A stretch of 64,000 bases of DNA. It comes from Elmis aenea (Eukaryota > Arthropoda > Insecta > Coleoptera > Elmidae). Location: contig OX393577.1 of NCBI GenBank assembly GCA_947652605.1, forward strand, positions 50,753,494 through 50,817,493, written 5' to 3'. The first letter of the stretch is position 1. The number at the start of each line of letters is the position of its first letter. Shown here one piece after another: positions 24,273 to 34,545 of this stretch. Below the pieces are notes generated by a model. It saw nothing but the letters and a program-made list of their open reading frames with translations, was not told where the DNA came from and searched no databases. A program made the position numbers and the translations under genes.

Positions 24273-24880
24273 CTTTGACATTTCTAGACAAGTGTGCGTT
24301 TTGCTTACCGTGCGTTATAACCACGGTCTACTACACAGGTTAGGAAGCCTGTCAAAAAATCAGGAACTTTTCCACACAAATTTCCGCTAGATAGCGATAC
24401 GTCTAAGAACCATTCGCCATAAATATCCGTTAGATGGCGCTAAGTCTAAGAACCTGTGCTTGCACTAGGTGGGTCTTATTTTGAACAAAATTGACTTAAA
24501 AATTCGGTAAAAACATTTTACTATACATCCTCTGATCGATTACATTCGAATTTTGCGATTTTTTTTTTTAGCGAAAGCCTATAAATCTCGATGACTGTCA
24601 AAATCTTGTACACGAACCGGTTTTAGACTTATCGCCATCTGGCGATAATTTATGGCCAACTGTTCTTAGACATCGCCATCTGTGGGATGATTTACGGAAC
24701 TAGTTACCTGCCTCAGTCGGTTTTATATGGGAGTTTCCCAACCTGTGTAGTAGACCGTGGTTATAACTCAGCTACTATGCATGCAGGCAGTGCTTGACTT
24801 AAGGCTACTTCGATCTTTCTAGCCAAGTGTGCGTTTTGCTTACCGTGAGTTAGGACTCACTTACTATGTATGCAGGCTGT
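24273..24880 (+). repeat. Old direct duplication around a TIR element
   Basis: AAGTGTGCGTTTTGCTTACC followed by GTG(C/A)GTTA occurs at about 24290 and again at about 24824. TACTATG(C/T)ATGCAGGC follows each after a few bases, but in the first unit the element at 24321-24760 separates the two pieces. The second unit thus preserves the site before insertion. Confidence 0.7.
24321..24760. mobile_element. 440 bp TIR element with TTATAA duplication
   Basis: Ends CCACGGTCTACTACACAGGT and ACCTGTGTAGTAGACCGTGG are perfect inverted repeats with TTATAA on both sides. Inside are repeated TCTAAGAAC / GTTCTTAGA and AGATGGCG / CGCCATCT words in inverted order. There is no reading frame. The superfamily is uncertain, since the palindromic target leaves the exact boundary ambiguous. 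Confidence 0.8.
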
Positions 24881-25131
24881 ACGGTAAGAGTCATTTACAT
24901 TAGTGGTAGTAGTTTATGAGTATACTTTATTTATCGCAATGCTATAGAGGGAAAAAACTAAAACCAACCTTTAACCCGATCCTCTATTAGTGAAAAAGTA
25001 AATGGGGTTAGGTTGATGGTTGGTTAAAGCTTTTTTAAATGTATTTCTGACATGACGCATTACACAAAATGCCTAGGCATTCCATAAAACGCCTAATTGT
25101 ACGCTTTGCCGCTAGCATATTAAATCAAAAG
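24881..25131. other. No gene recognised
   Basis: Short AT-rich gap. The frame at 25069-25263 runs into the hAT terminal repeat and is not a gene. Confidence 0.4.
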
Positions 25132-25720
25132 CAGGGACTAAAAACGAAAAAAATTCCGTTCGTTTTTGTTCGGAACGAAAACAAAATATATCGTTTTCGT
25201 TCTTTTCGTTCTAACCGTAAAAATTCTTTTTTCGTTTTCGTGAACCGAAATAATAACGGTTAAAACCGGTTTTACAATATTTTTTTGTCGTCAAAAAATC
25301 AATTTTTTTTCTAGTCACCATAACCCTCTATAAATACGATAACAATATTTGCGTCTCAACTAAAATATAAACGATGACGATGGGGCTTGATGCTCACGGA
25401 CAGCATATTTTAGACTGGCGAACCATCGCCATATTAAATTTACCAAATCGTTAAACACATTAACATTTAACCATTTTATTAAATTTAACACCCGTAAGGT
25501 GCAAAAACACAACGTGATTAGGTTAAATTAGACACACAATCTTTATATAAAAATATGAAAATATAGCAAGTGCTGTTTTAAATTTGTTTTAGAACTAAAA
25601 ATCTATACATTTGAATTAAATAAGATCCTGCTGTAATTATTTTAAAAGACAAAAGAATGAATTCAAGTGGATAATTTACTAAATGTTATAAATAAAAAAG
25701 ATATTAAAATAAAACTTATA

Positions 25721-26444
25721 CAGGGTGCGGCAACATAACTTCCTTTTTTGAAATGCGCGCCATTCAGGCTGTAGAATTCGTAGCGTGACAGTAGTAGTGT
25801 CATTCGATAGGCGTGGTTCTAAAGTTTTGTTCCCTACGTCGGTCGTCGCCATCATGCGCTGGAACAGTGAGAAGCGTGCGTTTGCCGTCGAGGCCTACTT
25901 TTCGAACGGATGTTCTGTGATCGCAACATGTTGGAGGAATTTTTTCTTCCACGACTTGGTGAATTGGACTTAGGGGACATATGGTTCCAACAGGACGGAG
26001 CAACGGCTCACACTTCAAGGGCAATGAATGTTTTGAGGGAACACTTCCCGGAACGCCTCATCTCAATAAGGGGCGATTTGGAGTGGCCAGCACGCTTCCC
26101 CGATTTGGTCCCTTGCGATTTTTTTTTGTGGAGAGTTTTGAAATCCCGCAATTATGTCAACCGTCCAGGGACCCTACAAGACCTGAAGGCCAACATCCGG
26201 GCAGAAATTGCCAGCATACCCGCTGCTATGCTGGTAAGGGTCATTACAAACGCCAGAAATCGGCGTATTCAGTGTTTGGGCAATGGAGGGTGTCACCTAC
26301 CTGATATGATTTTCAAAACTGTGTAAAACAAAACTTTAGTTATGTACCTACTACCTACATTATTAAAAAAAAAATAAAAAATTCTGATTCATAAAATGGG
26401 TGTTATTGGGTTTTGAAAAAAGGAAGTTATGTTGCCGCACCCTG
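25721..26444 (+). mobile_element. Internally deleted mariner-like element, 724 bp
   Basis: Ends CAGGGTGCGGCAACATAACT and AGTTATGTTGCCGCACCCTG are perfect inverted repeats, continued by TCCTTTTTT / AAAAAAGGA, with TA on both sides. The related hAT copy at 6138-7312 reads ACCTATATTAACTTG at this point, i.e. the empty site. Base composition of the coding part is clearly richer in G+C than the host element. Confidence 0.95.
25854..26326 (+). pseudogene. Mariner-type transposase with internal deletion and frameshift
   Basis: ATG at 25854 opens MRWNSEKRAFAVEAYFSNG, the start of a mariner-family DNA-binding domain. After about 24 codons the frame breaks near 25926. A second frame resumes with the C-terminal catalytic half (about 25926-26326, stop TAA). 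There WFQQDGATAHTS and PDLVPCDFFLW supply two catalytic aspartates; 40 residues separate D of QQD from D of CDF by my count. The C-terminus ends HLPDMIFKTV. Most of the DNA-binding region and the first catalytic aspartate are missing. An intact enzyme is about 340-350 residues. This relic cannot mobilise itself. Confidence 0.85.
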
Positions 26445-27059
26445 TATTAACTTGAAATATACTTTAACTTTATAGTTTGTACATACCATACAATATACAT
26501 TTTCACATTCCGTTAAATCTTACTAGCAACACATCTTCCAATAAATCTTCTTTTACATTAGTCCTTTTCGAAGTAAGAATAAATTTTACTATTATTATGT
26601 CTAAACGCAAATAAAACATACACATTGATAATATATATCCAATCAAGTGTATATTCTATATTGATGATCTAAAAAACAAATTAGAAATAGAGAATATCTG
26701 TACCGTTAATTGTGTTACACGAAATTGCAAGTATAGACAATAAAGTTGTTAATACATATTCACGTAAATATATGGAGAAAAGTGAAGTTCACTTATTTCA
26801 AGTGAGATTTTTTACTGCCTCGTGGAGTCTCCCCAGCACAGAAGGTAAATTCGCGTTTTTGTTTAACAAATAAAATTGAAGTAGCGACAAAACCGGTTAA
26901 AACCGGTTAAAACCGATTTTGGAAAATATTTATTTCGTTTTCGTTCTTGAACGAAAAATAATAATTTCGTTTTCGGTTTCGTTTTCGTTCTTAAAAAAAT
27001 TTCGGTTAATTTCGTTTAACGTTTTCGTTTTCGTTCCGTTCTCAGTCCCTGATCAAAAG

Positions 27060-27470
27060 CTAAACAGACCTTTTAGGCCCATGTATCTCTACTCTCTGTG
27101 GTTTTTGCTTTTAAATTCCAGTTCCCTATACGCTTTTCTTGTAGATATCTTTCTAGCGCTTGCATGCTTCTTATTCTAGGACGATCCTGTTTTCTATTTA
27201 CTATGAATTTTAAATGCATAAATCTCTTCACAATCCAATTTTCTTCCCCTCTTTCCATACATCCCAACCATCTTATACGTCGGGCTCTTAAGAACTTGAC
27301 GCTTCACCGTACAGTTGTCTTGACTCTGGTATTCCTTCTTTTCCATACTACGTCTTTCTTCTTTGCTCCAAATATCTTCCTCAGGATTTTTCGTTGCTGG
27401 ACCTCTACCTTTTGGTTTAGACAACTTTATTTAGATTTAAAATTTAAAACTGATTATGGTCCTAAATAGA
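27060..27470 (-). pseudogene. LINE reverse-transcriptase ORF, C-terminal tail
   Basis: On the minus strand, two overlapping frames together show a pattern typical of LINE ORF2 ends: a charged stretch with RRSMEKKEYQSQD, then a G-C-M-E-R-x-E-E-N motif (the WLGHVxRM position) in a second frame, then RPRIRSMQALERYLQEKRIGNW, usually RPRxRWxDxVxxDL in intact copies. A frameshift near 27270 separates the parts. The hAT element at 25132-27051 is inserted just 3' of it. No RT catalytic core is seen in the window. Confidence 0.6.
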
Positions 27471-28180
27471 CGGAACGCCCAAATTTATCCTTATCTTCAT
27501 CGTTCTGCTACTTACTAACCAAATATTTTACTACTTTCGAAAAATATTTAAAAAAACAATATCAACTATAAGCAGGTTATAAAGACAACCTTGGTGCACA
27601 AATAAGACTTAATAACGACGATTTTTACATTTGAAACTTGATCATGATCAACTATTAAGTTGACGATGTGAATAACTACTTAATCAAGAGCGTCATGGTG
27701 ATATTTTATTTTTATTTCAAATTCAGCACGAAATTACATAACTCCGCCTCGAATTTGGGACACACGGTGTAAAATGTGTAGAGGTATATTGGTCCTACGA
27801 GCAGGATTTGTTGCAATTGTCGCAAGAATAAACAAATCCCTTGGATTGAACAAAAACAACGTTATAAGAAGGAAGCAGCGGGGTAAGACGCAACGGACAG
27901 GCAGCTACACGCGTTCCAACGCAAAGGGACCGACAACACAGGCAAGTCCTACCCTTCCTACTAACCTCCAAAATTATAACTGTTGTGCATGTTGTTATAT
28001 TTGTATAAATAAAAAAAATTTATGCGTTTGTTTACGTACGTTGCGAGATTACTTGCATTGTCATTATGAGGCTAGAATTATAAGATTTCCAAAATTGATT
28101 TTTTTTCTAAAGATGATTAAAATTCAAGGAAGTTTATTGTTGTAATTTACGTCTTTTATACGTTTAGTATAAATAGTTAT
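27471..28180. other. No gene recognised; probable upstream part of the BEL element
   Basis: A 123-codon frame at 27774-28145 has a basic, low-complexity first half and no known domain. About 27840-27970 is richer in G+C than the surroundings. It may be decayed LTR or leader of the BEL element downstream, but I found no matching sequence 3' of the ORF. Confidence 0.35.
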
Positions 28181-28720
28181 ATTTAACGTAATATTCCAAA
28201 ATTGAGATTTATAGTAAATTTCAAGGGATAGTACTGTTTGTTTTTTTGTAAAGGTCCCAATAGTTGGTATCGTGAATTAATATACCAATTAGATCTTGCA
28301 ATTAAATTTAACGTAATAATATTAAAAAGTTTGAATAGTAATATTCCAAAATTGAGATTTATAGTAGATTTCAAGGGATAGTACTGTTGGTTTTTTGTAA
28401 AGGTCCCAATAGTTGGTATCTTGAATGATTTCCAATTAGATCTTGCAATTAAATTTAACGTAATAATATTAAAAAGTTTGAATAACGAAATATTCCAAAA
28501 TTGAAATTTATAGTAAATTTCAAGGAATAGTACTGTTTGTTTTTTGTCAAGGTACCAATTAGATCTTGCAATTAACTTTAACGTAATATTATTAAAGGTT
28601 TGAATAGTGATATTCCAAAATTGAAATTCATAGTCAATTTCAAGGAATAGTACTGATTGTTTTTTCTCAAGGTTCCAATAGTTGGTGTCGTGAATTAATA
28701 TACCAATTAGATCTTGAAAA
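28181..28720 (+). repeat. Four tandem ~110-150 bp repeats in the BEL leader
   Basis: Units begin with ATATTCCAAAATTGA at about 28191, 28341, 28490 and 28610. Each contains TTTCAAGGRATAGTACTG and CAATTAGATCTTG. Units 1, 2 and 4 also carry AGTTGGTRTCKTGAAT, which could include a primer-binding-like TGG; unit 3 lacks this part. The fourth unit runs straight into the ATG at 28721. The minus-strand frame at 28183-28770 is a shadow of the repeats. Confidence 0.85.
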
Positions 28721-31700
28721 ATGTCTGATATAGATGCTCTGATACGGAAGAGGGCTGTTATTAAGTCCACGTTAACAAGATTTACAAATTATTTAAACAC
28801 GTTAACCCCCGATGATGATTTAAGGGAGTTAAAGGGTAGAATTGCTAAGGGCAGTAGTTTATTGGAGCGGTTTGATGAGGTTCAAACCGAGATAGAAGCT
28901 TTGGATGATTCTGATGCTGAGAGTCAGGAAAAAGAACGGGTTGAGTTCGAGAACAATTATTACGCGGTAATAGCGCGCGCGGAAGGTTTGTTGGATTCAG
29001 TAGCAATAGTACCGACGCCACCGCCAGCGTCTCTGACGGTGCCAAGCCAAGGTTCTGAAAATGCAGCTTCAGTTGCAAATTTAAATTTGAACGACAGCGT
29101 TCGATTACCAACATTGAATTTGCCAAAATTTGACGGTAGTTACGAAAATTGGACAAGCTTTAAAGATACCTTTGAAGCCTTGGTAAATAATAACGTAAAT
29201 TTGAGTAACGTACAAAAATTTTACTATCTACGAGGCTCATTAAGGGCCAAGGCTGCTGAAACGATCGAATCTCTACAAACATCGAATAATAATTACACGA
29301 TTGCGTGGAATTTACTTACGGAAAGATTTGAAAATAAGAAATTAACAATTTTTGCACATATTAAGGCAATAATCGAAATACCGTCCTTAACAAGGGAAAA
29401 TGCGGTAGCTTTAAGGCATCTTTTTGACGAATCTTCAAGTACGAGGGCTCTTAAAAATTTAGGTGAACCGGTCGATAGTTGGTGTAGCCTATTAATTTAT
29501 ATAATTTCCCAAAAATTCGATTATAATACTAGAAAATTATGGGAAGGTGAAGCTAAAGGAAATAACATTCCTACATTAACTGAACTAGAGAACTTTCTTA
29601 AGCAAAGATGTCAGTTATTAGAAACAATTAGTAACAAAAATACAGAAAGTGGTAAAAAATTGAATAAGGTTACTACCACTATTGCGCAATCAAATAGTAA
29701 ATTTAGTTGTTATCATTGTAATAATAATCATTCTATTTTTAAATGCGACAGATTTAAAGGATTAAGCTTACATTCAAGACAAACAGAAGTTACCAGGTTA
29801 GGGCTATGTCAATTATGTTTTGGAAAAAATCATAAGTTTTCGGATTGTAAGGCGAAGGCTTGCTATAAATGCAAACTTAGACATAATGTTTTATTGCATT
29901 CAGACGATAAGGTCTCTGAAGATCGGAGCAAGGTTTCCGAAGAGACCGACTTAACAAATAAAGAAAAAATTGAAGTAATAAGCGGCCACGTACTTAACGA
30001 AGGTCAAGTTCTTTTACAAACCGCTAATGTTTTAATTTTGAATTCAAATGCACAATGGGTTAAAGCTAGGGCATTGTTAGATAGCGGTTCAACGGCGAAT
30101 TATATAACAGAAAAACTCGCGATTAAATTGGGCTTAGCCGTTTCTAATGCTGGAGTAATAAGCATAGCAGGAGTAAATGGTACCAATTCAGAGGTGTCAA
30201 AATTTGTTACCTCAAGTATAAGGTCATTAATAAAAAATAATTTTGAAACTAAACTTTCGTTTTTAGTTTTAGGAAAAATAACCGAGAAAATACCTCTAGT
30301 AAATATTGATAAAAGGAAAATTAAAATACCTTCTACTATTCAATTAGCGGATGATAACTTTCATACCTCAAGTCATATTGATCTTTTGATAGGTGCGCAG
30401 ATTTTCTTTGAACTCATTGCAGACAATAAAATTGAGTCAGGTTCAATCATACTGAGGGAGAGTAAATTGAGTTGGCTATTAACGGGTAGTATCGTCATGA
30501 GGCCTACTCACGGTTGCTTCTTAAGTATAGAAAACAATACAGTTATTCAGAATATGTTAGAACGTTTTTGGAAATTTGAAGAATTTCCTCATGAAAGGAT
30601 TCGCACTCCGGAACAAACTAGGTGTGAAGAGTTTTTTGAGTCAGAAACCCAAGGAAACTCGGAAGGGAGATTCGTTGTAAAATATCCCACAGAATCAGAA
30701 GTTTTATCGTTAGGCGATAGCTTCACAGGGGCTTTAGGTAGATTTTATAAACTTGAAAAAAGATCAAAAAATGAGCAACTAAAATTGGTTGAAATTCCTG
30801 AACAAAAAGGTGCAAATATTACTTTAACCAGTATTCACAACTTGGACTTGATTAATAGATTTTCCTCATTTAAGAGGCTGCGTAACGTAACCGCCTGGTG
30901 TTTGAGATTCTTACGGAGAACTAAATTTAAATTAAATAATTTTGACAATTTTCTCAGTCTTGAAGAAATTCAAGATGCAGAGGGTCTATTAATCAGACTG
31001 GCCCAAGATCATGCATTTCATATAGAAATGAAAACCTTGAGAAAGAACAAAGAATTAGAAAAAACGGGTTCAATTTTATGTCTAAATCCATTTTTGGATA
31101 CCGAAAATGTACTAAGAGTCGGAGGTAGGTTAGTGAATTCCGAACTAAATTACAACAAAAAACATCCGATAATTCTTCCCAGAAATCACATCCTAACAAA
31201 ATTGATTATTAAGCACGAGCACCTTAAAAATTTACATTTGGGTGCACAAGGGTTATTAGCAGTACTCAGAGAAAGGTATTGGATAGTTAAGGGCATGAGT
31301 ACAATCAAGGGTGTTTTGCGTACATGCCTTGTTTGTTTTAAATTTAAGCCAAAGGGTAAAAGGGTGATGATGGGAAATTTACCTAAAAATAGAATAACGC
31401 CAACCCGGCCATTTTTAATTGTCAGTTTAGACTATGGGGGTCCTTTTTTTGTAAAGGAGTCTAAATTTCGAAATAAAAGGATTATAAAAACATATATTTG
31501 CATATTTGTGTGCTTTTCAACAAAGGCCGTACACATTGAGTTGGTAAGCGACTTAAAAAGTGAAGCCTTTCTAAACTGTCTGAAAAGGTTTGTGTTTAGG
31601 AGAGGTTTACCAAAAGAGATACATAGTGACAATGCTACTAATTTCGTACGTTCTAATAAGGATTTAACGCAAGTTCACAGCAATCTCTCACAAATGGAGG

Positions 31701-32392
31701 GATTTATAAAGGATTACTTATTAGAAAACAAAATTACGTGGAAATTCATTCCACCAAATTCCCCTCACTTTGGAGGATTGCATGAAAGTGCCATTAAATC
31801 AGCTAAGAGTCATTTAAAAAGGGTTATGCACGGTACAACATTCACAGTTGAATCCTTAAATACCATCCTTTGCCAAATAGAATCCATATTGAATTCAAGG
31901 CCTCTATACCCAATATCTAATGATTCCCAAGACTTATCTGCATTAACGCCTGCACATTTCATCATCGGAGAGCCAATGACTGCTTTACCCCAACAAGACA
32001 TGAATCAAATTGTTCCTAATCGTCGCAATCTTTACCAAGAGCTGCAGAAGAGAACACAATCCTTTTGGGTTCGTTGGAGCAAGGAATATATATCAACCTT
32101 GCAAACTCGAAGTAAATGGAAGCAGGGCAACAAAAATAGTATAAAGAAAGGAGATCTGGTCCTTTTGAAAGACGACAACTTGCCATCCCAATGTTGGCGT
32201 CTAGGAAGAATCACGAATCTACATCACGGACGAGACGGTCTAATACGAGTGGTGGATTTGAAAACGGCCACGGGCACCACCTCACGAGCCATCAACAGGG
32301 TCTGTCCCATTCCATTTGAAGATCCACAAGACTTCAACGGGGGGAGTATGGACGAGACGCCACTGCACCCGGGAAAGGGTGGGAGCGAGTGA
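28721..32392 (+). CDS. BEL/Pao gag-protease-integrase polyprotein lacking reverse transcriptase
   Basis: A single open frame of 1223 codons. Domains in order: coiled, acidic gag N-terminus (1-110); gag core (about 125-310) with LPKFDGSYENWTSFKDTF; three zinc-knuckle-like clusters (C330-C342, C363-C376 as CX2CX4HX4C, C381-H393); aspartic protease with LLDSGSTANYI (D454); linker to about residue 681. At 681-682 the frame jumps from the sequence that normally opens the RT region (LGRFYKLEKR) to the pre-integrase region (FSSFKRLRNVTAWCLRFLRR near 715). The integrase has a zinc-binding part (HEHLKNLH near 832-839, C869/C872) and the DDE residues D904, D970, E1022, followed by a DUF5641-like tail (about 1090-1200). 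No YVDD-type RT motif or RNase H is present. BEL polyproteins are usually about 1700-1900 residues. Intact frame with lost RT suggests a recent deletion derivative or retained protein. Confidence 0.9.
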   Translation: MSDIDALIRKRAVIKSTLTRFTNYLNTLTPDDDLRELKGRIAKGSSLLERFDEVQTEIEALDDSDAESQEKERVEFENNYYAVIARAEGLLDSVAIVPTPPPASLTVPSQGSENAASVANLNLNDSVRLPTLNLPKFDGSYENWTSFKDTFEALVNNNVNLSNVQKFYYLRGSLRAKAAETIESLQTSNNNYTIAWNLLTERFENKKLTIFAHIKAIIEIPSLTRENAVALRHLFDESSSTRALKNLGEPVDSWCSLLIYIISQKFDYNTRKLWEGEAKGNNIPTLTELENFLKQRCQLLETISNKNTESGKKLNKVTTTIAQSNSKFSCYHCNNNHSIFKCDRFKGLSLHSRQTEVTRLGLCQLCFGKNHKFSDCKAKACYKCKLRHNVLLHSDDKVSEDRSKVSEETDLTNKEKIEVISGHVLNEGQVLLQTANVLILNSNAQWVKARALLDSGSTANYITEKLAIKLGLAVSNAGVISIAGVNGTNSEVSKFVTSSIRSLIKNNFETKLSFLVLGKITEKIPLVNIDKRKIKIPSTIQLADDNFHTSSHIDLLIGAQIFFELIADNKIESGSIILRESKLSWLLTGSIVMRPTHGCFLSIENNTVIQNMLERFWKFEEFPHERIRTPEQTRCEEFFESETQGNSEGRFVVKYPTESEVLSLGDSFTGALGRFYKLEKRSKNEQLKLVEIPEQKGANITLTSIHNLDLINRFSSFKRLRNVTAWCLRFLRRTKFKLNNFDNFLSLEEIQDAEGLLIRLAQDHAFHIEMKTLRKNKELEKTGSILCLNPFLDTENVLRVGGRLVNSELNYNKKHPIILPRNHILTKLIIKHEHLKNLHLGAQGLLAVLRERYWIVKGMSTIKGVLRTCLVCFKFKPKGKRVMMGNLPKNRITPTRPFLIVSLDYGGPFFVKESKFRNKRIIKTYICIFVCFSTKAVHIELVSDLKSEAFLNCLKRFVFRRGLPKEIHSDNATNFVRSNKDLTQVHSNLSQMEGFIKDYLLENKITWKFIPPNSPHFGGLHESAIKSAKSHLKRVMHGTTFTVESLNTILCQIESILNSRPLYPISNDSQDLSALTPAHFIIGEPMTALPQQDMNQIVPNRRNLYQELQKRTQSFWVRWSKEYISTLQTRSKWKQGNKNSIKKGDLVLLKDDNLPSQCWRLGRITNLHHGRDGLIRVVDLKTATGTTSRAINRVCPIPFEDPQDFNGGSMDETPLHPGKGGSE

Positions 32393-33312
32393 CGAACACA
32401 GAGTGAAGAGAGTCGGTTGCAAGCGGCAACGGCGTACAGACAAACGATAAATTATTTCAGTTGTTATATGCAATTACGATATAATGTATACAGTCCACTA
32501 AATAAATAGTTTATAAAATTGTGTATGACGAATTAAACATATATTTTGAAATACACGACACTACTGAGGTAGTAACCCTTATGCGCATGTGTGACAAAAA
32601 TCATTTACTGGCCTCCCCAACTGAACTTTTTTTATCTGCACGCGTCATTCGTTATGTTTACCATTACAATGCAGGTAATATTTTTCCATGTGTCTTTTAT
32701 TGCATGCAGGTGCACCACGAAAGCTTATAAAATAGGGAATCGGATCGTTGGATTGAGTAACAGAGTTGTTTACAACACATTTCAGCCAATAATAGTAAAT
32801 TTTCGTTTACAAAAAGCCAAACTCGATCGTTTTAATACTTTAGTTAATACCAAAATTTCAGCTTTTATTGGAACAATTTTGAGCAGCCCTTAATCTCCCA
32901 TATTAATAATAAATATAGCTAAACGAGCAACGAAATGTTACTGAACCTGCGATTTCTGTTAAATATAATTTAATATATAGATATGTGGAAATCGGACGTT
33001 CGTTTTAATATATTATTCATAAGCTTCCGGTAAATGTTCGAAGTTGTACGCAAATCAAATTAAGCTGGACACATTAATTTTCTTTTTCATTAAATAATAA
33101 TTACCTAAGTTATATCTTCATACGCATGTCAACGACTACTATTAATAGTTGAACATCCAGGAAATTAAAAGAAGGAATAATATGATGGGTATGTCATTCA
33201 AATGGTGCTATTAAAATTTTCATAGCAAATGAAAACCAAATACTGGCATCAGATTTTTGGGAAGGAAAACACCGAAAATCAATAAAAACTATTAACTAAC
33301 ATATAGTATATA
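32393..33312. other. 3' flank of the BEL ORF; no LTR recognised
   Basis: A purine-rich stretch (GGGAAAGGGTGGGAGCGAG) at the very end of the ORF could be the polypurine tract. TGACGAACACAGAG follows it at once and could start a 3' LTR. ACTAAATAAATAG near 32497 could serve as a polyadenylation signal. No upstream copy of this sequence was found before 28721, so no LTR pair can be claimed. The frames at 32521-32893 are unrecognised. Confidence 0.4.
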
Positions 33313-34054
33313 CAGGGTGGTCCACACAGAAGGACCATTATTGGGATCTCGTACACGGTGAGAGCTACACAGAAGTACAAATGTTCCCCTTTCTGGGACC
33401 TATTCAGTGCTGCTTTAATGTTTAAAAAAGTTCCATGGCACGCTAGATAATAAAGACAAATCAAAATGGGCAATTGTTTTAAAATCGTTATTAACTCGGT
33501 AATAGTTGACGGTACAAAAATATTTTTGCGGAAAAAGTTGTAAAATGCACTGTAAAATGCAAACATTCATTTGTTTCAATATTGTTTAAATTCAGGGTAC
33601 TGTAAAGCTTCATGGACACTTTTTGATGAATTTTATTTGTTTTGAGCCTAAATATTAAAATAAATACGTTAAACTTTATATTATTGAAAAGAGGAAAAAT
33701 ATTGTTTTTTCATGAGGTCACAGCCATTTTGCAGTTTCCAGTTAAAAAATGCGAATTTGTTATTTATCTGATTATTTAAACATGATTGAAACAAATGAAT
33801 GTTTTCGTTTTACAGTGCGTAAAAAAATACACAACTTTTTCCCCAAAAATATTTTTGTTCTATCAAGTATAACCGAGTTATTAACGATTTTGAAAAAATG
33901 CCTGTTTTGATTGTTTTTTGTTACCCAGCGTGCGGTAAAACTTTTTTCAAACATAATTGCACAGAAAGGGAAACATTTGTCTAATTTAAACTTGTTTGTA
34001 GCTCTCACTGTTTACGAGATCCCAATAGTGGGCCATGTATGTGGGCCACCCACA
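33313..34054. mobile_element. Foldback element, ~740 bp, TA-flanked at left
   Basis: CAGGGTGGTCCACACAG at the left is preceded by TA; the right end GGGCCACCCACAC is decayed. Arms repeat each other inverted: GGGATCTCGTACACGGTGAG / CTCACTGTTTACGAGATCCC, CAAAAATATTTTTG, and ATTCATTTGTTTCAAT / ATTGAAACAAATGAAT. Related to 18898-19922. The frames at 33279, 33772 and 33911 are shadows of the arms. Confidence 0.75.
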
Positions 34055-34349
34055 CCACATATTAGATTAAAAAAAGTGTTACTTCTGTTTAAATGTCACT
34101 CCCTTCTACAAAACTTAAGAAAAGACTTTATACTGGTGGCAATACAGCAAAACTATACTATGCATCTGACCTTTTTTACAAGTTATCATATTTACTGTTT
34201 CAAATAAGTAAAATAGAATGCTCTTTATACATCAACTGTGCCTTTATTTTGTAAATCTGACGAAACCATAATTTTACTATAAACCATCTGTCGAAGTAAC
34301 ATCAGCTCATTGTCAGTAAAAGCGAAAAAGTATGGTTTACCTTATACAT
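34055..34349. other. No gene recognised
   Basis: Short AT-rich interval without identified features. Confidence 0.4.
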
Positions 34350-34545
34350 TAGGCCTGTGCAAACTGTGGACCTAGGGCCGCATGCGGCCCCTCTGACAAG
34401 CGTTTCTTTTTTTTAAGAGTACACATTAAGTGTCATTACATGTCAAAAAGTACTAAAAAATATGAGAAATTAACATGTGATTTAGGAAGAGAAAGAATAA
34501 TGGAAAAGAAAAAGATAACAAAACTTATTCAAATAAGCTTATAAA

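Larger units (their letters stand above)
25132..27051. mobile_element. Non-autonomous hAT-like element, copy 2, split by mariner
   Basis: Exact 8 bp duplications ATCAAAAG (25124-25131, 27052-27059) flank ends CAGGGACTAAAAACG and CGTTCTCAGTCCCTG. It is collinear with the copy at 6138-7312 except for the 724 bp mariner insertion and small indels. No hAT transposase is encoded. Confidence 0.92.

Noticed and set aside
27774..28145. 123-codon frame as a possible gene
   Set aside because: No recognisable domain, no support from context; may be decayed BEL leader.
28181..28720. CRISPR-like array
   Set aside because: Units abut without unique spacers, are 110-150 bp long, and lie in a retrotransposon leader of a eukaryote.
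28183..28770. 195-codon minus-strand frame with internal protein repeats
   Set aside because: It is the antisense of the tandem leader repeats before the BEL ORF; low-complexity I/L/N/F content and no domain.
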